DNA of 5,640 nt from Alphaproteobacteria bacterium (lineage in GTDB: Bacteria > Pseudomonadota > Alphaproteobacteria > Caulobacterales > Maricaulaceae): positions 1 to 5,640 of the forward strand of contig JAUIEH010000210.1 of assembly GCA_030428405.1 (NCBI GenBank), given 5' to 3'. The notes below the pieces were generated by a model, which was not told the origin of the DNA, did no database searches, and was given only the letters and a program-made list of their open reading frames with translations. The translations under genes and the position numbers were made by a program. This document shows positions 1 to 4,795 of the stretch, piece by piece (position 1 is the first letter of the stretch; each line of letters opens with the position of its first letter).

Positions 1-2607
1 CGGCGAACGGATGAGCTGACCGCCATCGGTGACGAGCAAGACCTCGTCGGTTTCCTCAACCGGGAACGAGCCGACAAGCTTGCCGCCGCGCGAGAGATCA
101 TGCGCGATGAGGCCTTTGCCGCCGCGACCCGTCACGCGGTATTCATAAGCCAGCGAGCGCTTGCCGAAGCCGTCATCCGCGATGGTGATGAGGAATTGCT
201 CGGCGGCGCCCAGCTCGGCGATGCGTTCGGGCGACAGCGCAGCGTCGCCGCCCTCTTCTGCGTCATCGCCGGCGACCGCTGCGTCCTCAGCCCCTTCGGC
301 CGCTTCGCCGCTCGCCGCGCGGCGCATGGCGGCGGCGTGCTTGCGGTAGGCGCGCGCTTCGGGCGGCTCAACGTCGACATGGCGCAGAATGGCCATCGAG
401 ATGACGCCGTCATCCTTGGCCAGGTTCATTCCGCGCACGCCTGTCGAAGTCCGTCCGGCAAAGACGCGCACATCCGTGACGCGGAAGCGGATGCACATGC
501 CCTGCTGCGTCGTCAGCAAGACGTCATCTTCTTCCGTGCACAGCTGAACACCGACGATGCGGTCGCCCTCGTCCAGCTTCATCGCGATCTTGCCGGCGCG
601 GTTGATTTGAGTGAAATCCGACAACTTGTTGCGTCGCACCCGACCTGTGCCGGTCGCGAACATCAGGTGCATGTCGGTCCACTCGTCCTCATCCTCCGGC
701 AGCGCCATGACGCTGGTGATCCACTCATCCTGAGCGAGCGGCAAGAGATTGACGAAGGCCTTGCCGCGCGTGCGCGGATCGCCCAGCGGCAGCTTCCAGA
801 CCTTGAGCGCGTAGACCATGCCGGCCGAAGAGAAGCACAAGAGCGGAGCGTGCGTCGAAGCCACGAAGATGCGTGTAATGACGTCTTCGGCCTTCATCGT
901 CATGCCGGCGCGTCCGCGTCCGCCCCGACGCTGCGTGCGATATTCGGCGAGCGCGGTGCGCTTCACATAGCCGCCGCGCGTGACGGTGACGACCATGTCC
1001 TCGCGCGCGATCAGGCTCTCATCGTCGATTTCAAGCTCGTCATCGGTGATCTGCGAGCGCCGCGGCACCGCGAACTTCTCTTTGATCTCGAGCAACTCAT
1101 TGGTGATGATTTCCATCACCCGCGGGCGCGAGCGCAAAATGTCGAGATAGTCCTTGATCTTTTCGGCGAGCCCTTTGGCTTCATCGCCAATTTCGTCGCG
1201 GCCGAGCGCGGTCAGGCGTTGGAGCTGCAACGCGAGAATGGCGCGGGCCTGTTCGTCCGTCAGCTGCATGTCGCCCGCATCGCTCAGCGTCGAGCGTGGA
1301 TCGGCGACGAGCGCGATCAGAGAGGCCATATCCTTCGCCGGCCAGGCGCGCTCCATCAAGCGCTCGCGCGCGGTCGCAGGATCGGGCGCGGTGCGGATGG
1401 TGGCGATGATTTCGTCGATATTGGCGACCGCGCAGGCGAGACCGACCAAGACATGCGCACGGTCGCGCGCTTTCTTGAGGTCGTGCTTGGTGCGCCGTGC
1501 AATGACTTCTTCGCGAAAGACGATGAAGGACTGCAGGAAGGATCTGAGATTGAGCTGCTCCGGCCTGCCGCCATTCAGAGCGAGCATGTTGACGCCGAAA
1601 GACGTCTGCAGAGAAGAGAAGCGATAAAGCTGGTTCAAAATGACGTCGGGAACCGCATCGCGCTTGAGCTCGATGACGACGCGCATGCCGTCGCGGTCGG
1701 AGTGGTCGTTGACCTCGGCGATGCCTTCAATGCGCTTGTCGCGCACAAGTTCGGCGATCTTTTCGATCATCGCCGCTTTATTCACCTGGTACGGAATTTC
1801 CGTAACCACGATGGCATTGCGGCCTGAGCGCACTTCTTCAATCGTACAGCGTGCGCGCATGACGACCGAGCCCCTGCCCGTCATCAGCGCCGAGCGCGAA
1901 CCCGACCGACCGACGATCAGCCCATGGGTCGGAAAGTCCGGCCCCGGAACAATGTCGATCAATTCCTCAATGGTGATTTCCGGCCGTTCGATCATCGCAA
2001 CGGCGGCGTCGACGATTTCACCCAGATTATGCGGGGGGATGTTCGTCGCCATGCCGACGGCGATGCCGCTGGCGCCGTTGACCAGGAGATTGGGAAAGCG
2101 CGACGGCAAAACCACCGGCTCCTGGCGCTGGCCGTCATAGTTCGGCAGGAAGTCGACCGTGTCCTTGTCTATATCGGCGAGCAGCGCTTCGGCCGGCAGG
2201 TCCATGCGCACTTCGGTGTAACGCATGGCGGCGGGCGGATCGCCGTCAACCGAGCCGAAATTGCCCTGCCCGTCCATGAGCGGCAGGCCCATGGACCATG
2301 GCTGCGCCAGGCGCACGAGCGCATCATAAATCGCCTGGTCGCCGTGCGGGTGATAGCGGCCCATCACGTCGCCGACGACATTGGCGCATTTCTTATAGGA
2401 CTTGTCGTGCGTGTAGCCGCCTTCCTGCATCGCGTAGAGAATGCGCCTGTGCACCGGCTTCAGGCCGTCGCGCAGATCCGGGATCGCGCGGGAGACGATC
2501 ACGCTCATCGCGTAATCGAGATAAGAGCGGCGCATTTCGTCTTCGATCGCGACAGGCGGCGTGGCGTCGTCGCGTTCAGGACGTCCAGGATCGATGGTGT
2601 CAGACAC
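1..2607 (-). CDS. gyrA: DNA gyrase subunit A (3' end outside the window)
   Basis: This is the breakage-reunion subunit of DNA gyrase, which with GyrB introduces negative supercoils using ATP in the cytoplasm. The reverse strand reads open for 869 codons from a GTG at 2607 to the left edge; the last few dozen residues are missing. The N-terminus reads MSDTIDPGRP, then SYLDYAMSVIVSRAIPDLRD at about residues 28-47, a strong GyrA signature. The catalytic tyrosine is Tyr130 (RYTEVRM, codon 2218-2220), equivalent to E. coli Tyr122. The GyrA box QRRGGRG at 913-933 (residues 559-565) distinguishes it from ParC. The C-terminal domain carries an acidic, Ala-rich insertion at about residues 754-803. GTG is chosen because an in-frame TGA lies three codons upstream (2614-2616) and the length before the first motif fits the family; no clear Shine-Dalgarno is visible. 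The position of E. coli Ser83 is Gln91 here, while Asp87 is kept as Asp95. Confidence 0.97.
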   Translation of the reverse strand, partial: MSDTIDPGRPERDDATPPVAIEDEMRRSYLDYAMSVIVSRAIPDLRDGLKPVHRRILYAMQEGGYTHDKSYKKCANVVGDVMGRYHPHGDQAIYDALVRLAQPWSMGLPLMDGQGNFGSVDGDPPAAMRYTEVRMDLPAEALLADIDKDTVDFLPNYDGQRQEPVVLPSRFPNLLVNGASGIAVGMATNIPPHNLGEIVDAAVAMIERPEITIEELIDIVPGPDFPTHGLIVGRSGSRSALMTGRGSVVMRARCTIEEVRSGRNAIVVTEIPYQVNKAAMIEKIAELVRDKRIEGIAEVNDHSDRDGMRVVIELKRDAVPDVILNQLYRFSSLQTSFGVNMLALNGGRPEQLNLRSFLQSFIVFREEVIARRTKHDLKKARDRAHVLVGLACAVANIDEIIATIRTAPDPATARERLMERAWPAKDMASLIALVADPRSTLSDAGDMQLTDEQARAILALQLQRLTALGRDEIGDEAKGLAEKIKDYLDILRSRPRVMEIITNELLEIKEKFAVPRRSQITDDELEIDDESLIAREDMVVTVTRGGYVKRTALAEYRTQRRGGRGRAGMTMKAEDVITRIFVASTHAPLLCFSSAGMVYALKVWKLPLGDPRTRGKAFVNLLPLAQDEWITSVMALPEDEDEWTDMHLMFATGTGRVRRNKLSDFTQINRAGKIAMKLDEGDRIVGVQLCTEEDDVLLTTQQGMCIRFRVTDVRVFAGRTSTGVRGMNLAKDDGVISMAILRHVDVEPPEARAYRKHAAAMRRAASGEAAEGAEDAAVAGDDAEEGGDAALSPERIAELGAAEQFLITIADDGFGKRSLAYEYRVTGRGGKGLIAHDLSRGGKLVGSFPVEETDEVLLVTDGGQLIRSP

Positions 2608-2767
2608 GTGCGTTCATGCGGGTTTGCGGCCGTGCGGCCCGAGAAGCGCTGATGCGGCGCGATCGCCTGCGAATCAAAGAGAAATCAGCGGTTCTTTCCT
2701 ATCAGCGGGGCCGCGCGCGGGCAAACATCGGTCCCCAATTCCTGAGGAGGCGAATCGGGCGCGCCGC
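2608..2767 (-). other. Intergenic region upstream of gyrA
   Basis: These 160 bases separate the racemase stop from the gyrA start, both on the minus strand, so they probably hold the gyrA leader and possibly its promoter. I see no convincing -35/-10 pair: a TTGATT on the minus strand near 2677 has no good -10 partner. A perfect 12-base dyad GGCCGTGCGGCC lies at 2628-2639, 21-32 bases before the gyrA start. Its two-base centre makes a stable hairpin unlikely. A GC-only palindrome CCGCGCGCGG is near 2711-2720. No T-run terminator is visible after the racemase. Two very short minus-strand reading frames occur: eight codons at 2702-2728 behind a GGGGAC, and five codons at 2600-2617 overlapping the gyrA start. 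The plus strand has no supportable gene. Confidence 0.4.
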
Positions 2768-3517
2768 TCAGCCTGAAACCGGTCCGCCGCGCCATGTCGG
2801 CAAGCCCGTGTCGCCGAGCGCTGCATCAAGCGCCGCGCGAGCTAAAAGCCTCGTAGAATCAAGCGTTGGCAAGCTTGTTATCTCGGGCGTGATCAAAAGC
2901 GGGATTTCCGTGCAGACGAGCGCGACGGCGTCGCAGCCTTGCGCCTTCAGCTCGTCGATCACATCGAGATAGGCGCGCCGGGACGTCTCCAGGAACTTGC
3001 CCGCGCATAATTCTTCAAAAATGACGCGATTGATCATCTCGCGCGCCTCCGGCGGCGGCACGGCGTGGTCCAGCCTGCGCGCGGCCAGCGCACGGCGATA
3101 GACCGGCCCGTCCATGGTGTAGCGCGTGCCGATGACACCGATTTTTCGCCGGCCCTCGCGCGCTGCGGTCTCAGCGACGATGTCGGCGATGTGCAGCCCC
3201 GGCAGCGCGAACGGCGCGCCCTCAGCCTCAAGCGCGATATGGGCGGTGTTGTCGGGACAAAAGAAGAAGTCCGCGCCCGCCGCCGCCAGGCGCTCAATGC
3301 TGCGCGCCAGAATTTCGCGGATAGGCGCGATGTCGCCGGCGTCCCAATGCGGCATCGAACGCCCCATGGCGATGAAGTCGAGCGTGATGTCGGGATGAAG
3401 ATGGGCGCCGAGCCTGTCAGCGCCGCGATGACAAAACTCGAGATAGGCCAGCGCAGAGCCGTCCGGGCTGTGAGCGAGCAAACCGGCATGGCGCGCAGCG
3501 TCCAAGTCGACGCTCAT
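2768..3517 (-). CDS. Aspartate/glutamate racemase superfamily protein with an altered first catalytic site
   Basis: A 249-residue cytoplasmic enzyme of the cofactor-independent Asp/Glu racemase superfamily, which moves protons at carbon atoms next to a carboxylate. Known members racemise amino acids or hydantoins, or act as maleate isomerases or arylmalonate decarboxylases. Visible signatures (numbered from the ATG) are an N-terminal strand with GLLAHSPDGSALAYLEFC, the first active-site loop FFFCPDNTAH (Cys87, Asp89, Asn90, Thr91, His93), a Rossmann-like RKIGVIGTRYTMDG, and the second active-site loop LVCTEIPLLI (Cys202). Classical family members have CNTAH in the first loop; here the residue before NTAH is Asp, with a Cys two positions earlier. 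The ATG at 3517 is preferred over an upstream TTG at 3529: it has GGGGA five bases upstream and its ATGA overlaps the stop of the preceding gene. It is second in a two-gene operon. Substrate is unknown; amino-acid racemase is likely but not certain. Confidence 0.85.
   Translation of the reverse strand: MSVDLDAARHAGLLAHSPDGSALAYLEFCHRGADRLGAHLHPDITLDFIAMGRSMPHWDAGDIAPIREILARSIERLAAAGADFFFCPDNTAHIALEAEGAPFALPGLHIADIVAETAAREGRRKIGVIGTRYTMDGPVYRRALAARRLDHAVPPPEAREMINRVIFEELCAGKFLETSRRAYLDVIDELKAQGCDAVALVCTEIPLLITPEITSLPTLDSTRLLARAALDAALGDTGLPTWRGGPVSG
3514..3517 (-). promoter_or_regulatory. ATGA stop-start overlap coupling the AhpD-like and racemase genes
   Basis: On the minus strand, ATG (3517-3515) and TGA (3516-3514) share two bases, so the racemase starts within the stop of the AhpD-like gene. 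The Shine-Dalgarno-like GGGGA at 3527-3523 lies inside the end of the upstream gene, five bases before the ATG. This arrangement usually means both proteins are made from one mRNA by coupled or re-initiating translation. It also decides the racemase start against the upstream TTG. Confidence 0.85.
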
Positions 3518-4119
3518 CTGTGTCCCCAATCGTCAGGATTATCGGATGCATTCGGCGACAATCCGAGCGTCTCGCCGTCAATGCTCACGCCAAGACCAAG
3601 CACGGTGCGGTTGGCGTAGCAAAAATAGGACGTTACCTGATTGATTTCCAGAATCTCGCCGTCCTCGAAGCCGGCGTCGCGAAGGATTTCGATATCGCTT
3701 TGTCCGATGTCGGAGGGCGCCAGAGCGAGCTTGCGGACATAGTCGAGACCCGCGCGCGCTCGGCGATCAAAAGCTCGTACCGGTTCGCCCGCGCGCAGCG
3801 CGCTCATGATCTCATCGAAACGCGCTTCATCGTTCAAAAGCCTTTCGAGACCCGCGGCGTGGTGGCGCACACAATAATCGCACCCATTGAGCAGGCTGAC
3901 ATAGACGCCGATAGTTTCGAGATAGGCTTTGGACAGAGTGTTTCGGAAGTGGTGCAGCACCGCCTTGTAGAGCGCCATATGGCCCTCAAGCGTGTGCGGG
4001 CGCAGGCTGTGGGCCTGCAGAATATTGTCCACATGGCCGTCCGGTGCGCGAACGCGGGCATAGAGCGTGGCGAGCGCGTGTTCTGCATTTTTCGGACTGA
4101 TGGTATCGATCCAGCTCAT
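3514..4119 (-). CDS. AhpD/carboxymuconolactone decarboxylase-like peroxidase-related enzyme
   Basis: A 201-residue alpha-helical protein of the AhpD-like superfamily, the group containing the alkylhydroperoxide reductase partner AhpD and carboxymuconolactone decarboxylase. Numbered from the ATG, it has the full AhpD motif E-x11-C-x2-C-x3-H: Glu68, Cys80, Cys83 and His87 (GCDYCVRHH). Known AhpD enzymes use these residues for thiol-dependent peroxide reduction. The N-terminus MSWIDTISP, the segment DNILQAHSLRPHTLEGH, and the later YANRTVLGLGV fit the subfamily commonly named 'uncharacterized peroxidase-related enzyme'. The ATG at 4119 is chosen because the family usually begins MSWI; an in-frame TTG at 4149 would add ten poorly convincing residues. 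Its Shine-Dalgarno is weak. Its stop TGA overlaps the start of the racemase gene in ATGA, indicating co-translation. The presence of both cysteines argues for redox activity rather than decarboxylation; the true substrate is unknown. Confidence 0.88.
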   Translation of the reverse strand: MSWIDTISPKNAEHALATLYARVRAPDGHVDNILQAHSLRPHTLEGHMALYKAVLHHFRNTLSKAYLETIGVYVSLLNGCDYCVRHHAAGLERLLNDEARFDEIMSALRAGEPVRAFDRRARAGLDYVRKLALAPSDIGQSDIEILRDAGFEDGEILEINQVTSYFCYANRTVLGLGVSIDGETLGLSPNASDNPDDWGHR

Positions 4120-4194
4120 GAGTTGTTCTTTCGCCAGCACGCAGCGCAACGTGTTCTAGCACGCATTCGGCGCGCCGCGCCGGAGAGGTCGCAA
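4120..4194. promoter_or_regulatory. Divergent intergenic region with a central imperfect dyad
   Basis: These 75 bases lie between the start of the AhpD-like gene (minus, 4119) and the membrane protein gene (plus, 4195), so promoters for both directions should lie here or overlap the gene starts. An imperfect inverted repeat, CGTGTTCTAGCACG, spans 4150-4163 and is centred almost exactly midway between the two start codons. A GC palindrome CGGCGCGCCG lies at 4168-4177. On the minus strand the dyad includes TAGAAC, a partial -10 match, without a recognisable -35. The promoter role is inferred from gene orientation; the dyad may be an operator or chance. Confidence 0.4.
4182..4188 (+). promoter_or_regulatory. 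Ribosome binding site of the membrane protein gene
   Basis: GGAGAGG lies six bases before the ATG at 4195. It fixes the start of the membrane protein, because the same frame stays open far upstream (back to about 3520) only as a shadow of the opposite-strand AhpD-like gene. Confidence 0.75.
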
Positions 4195-4749
4195 ATGGTC
4201 CAGAAGTCAGCGCCGCGCGGCGTCGACATCATTGACATCCTGTTCGCCGTGGCGATCGGCGCAGGCTTCGAGTTCGGTCTTTACGAGATGCGCGCCGACA
4301 TCGCCACGCTGCGCGTGTTCGAAAGCGCAGCGCAGACCCAGCAGTTCGCGCGCCTGGTCATCGCGTTCGGCGTGATCACGGCGAGCTGGTTTTACTACCG
4401 TGGAAGCTCGCGCGACGCAGATGGGTATGGCGGCGGCGAGTTCGTCGTCGACGTCCTCGTTTACTTCACTTATTTGCCGCTCTTCATGTTCATCGAACAT
4501 CCTGCGGCGTTTTACGCGACGCTGACGGCGATCTGGACGCTATACGCCGTCGCTTGGCTGCTCAGTCGTCCAAGACGGGTGGCGACTATCCTCATTCTTC
4601 ACCTCGCCTCCATCGGCTTTTTCGCGGCGGTGTGGTTCACCGCGTTGGCCGTCCCGACAATGTGGGCGGAGACGGCGAGGATTGTGGCGGCGGCGCTCGG
4701 CGCTTGCATCTATCGCGTCGCGCAATTCGCTGTTGCGCATCGTCAATAG
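4195..4749 (+). CDS. Small polytopic inner-membrane protein of unknown family
   Basis: A 184-residue protein rich in hydrophobic stretches; I do not recognise the family. Likely membrane segments are at about residues 12-29 (IIDILFAVAIGAGFEFGL), 53-68, 83-101 (VVDVLVYFTYLPLFMF), 106-123, 129-153 (TILILHLASIGFFAAVWF) and possibly 161-179, giving five or six passes. The short basic C-terminus ends AHRQ. Acidic residues Asp11, Asp14 and Glu26 sit in or beside the first segment, which is unusual if they are buried. A polar loop, SSRDADGYGGG (71-81), separates segments two and three. The ATG has GGAGAGG at a six-base spacing, and hydrophobic coding character begins just after this start. It diverges from the AhpD-like/racemase operon and converges on the EF-hand gene across 46 bases. 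No transporter or enzyme motif is visible, so no function is assigned. Confidence 0.75.
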   Translation: MVQKSAPRGVDIIDILFAVAIGAGFEFGLYEMRADIATLRVFESAAQTQQFARLVIAFGVITASWFYYRGSSRDADGYGGGEFVVDVLVYFTYLPLFMFIEHPAAFYATLTAIWTLYAVAWLLSRPRRVATILILHLASIGFFAAVWFTALAVPTMWAETARIVAAALGACIYRVAQFAVAHRQ

Positions 4750-4795
4750 CCGGCGGGCCAGCGCGAATCCGAGTTCAACGCCGCCACGCACCATC
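4750..4795. other. Convergent intergenic gap
   Basis: These 46 bases separate the stop of the plus-strand membrane protein and the stop of the minus-strand EF-hand gene. A bidirectional terminator would be expected here, but I see no clear stem-loop followed by a T-run on either strand, so termination may be Rho-dependent or lie within the genes. Confidence 0.5.

Noticed and set aside
100..1827. A 575-codon open frame on the plus strand, and other long plus-strand frames up to about 2972
   Set aside because: They lie opposite gyrA and the racemase, give arginine/alanine/histidine-rich translations with no motif, and are explained by the GC-rich third codon positions of the true minus-strand genes.
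1..2607. ParC (topoisomerase IV) instead of GyrA
   Set aside because: The QRRGGRG GyrA box and the full C-terminal domain with insertion favour GyrA.
2628..2639. GGCCGTGCGGCC dyad as a terminator hairpin
   Set aside because: The loop would be only two bases and no T-run follows on either strand; at most it is a protein-binding dyad.
2744..2750. Strong Shine-Dalgarno-like GAGGAGG on the plus strand
   Set aside because: No start codon follows at a workable distance, the next ATG is over 40 bases away, and the region beyond is antisense to the racemase gene.
3518..3529. TTG start for the racemase, adding four residues
   Set aside because: The ATG at 3517 has a better placed GGGGA and forms an ATGA overlap with the previous gene.
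3520..4194. Upstream extension of the membrane protein frame on the plus strand
   Set aside because: It is antisense to the AhpD-like gene, which has clear family motifs. The Shine-Dalgarno and the start of hydrophobic coding both point to the ATG at 4195.
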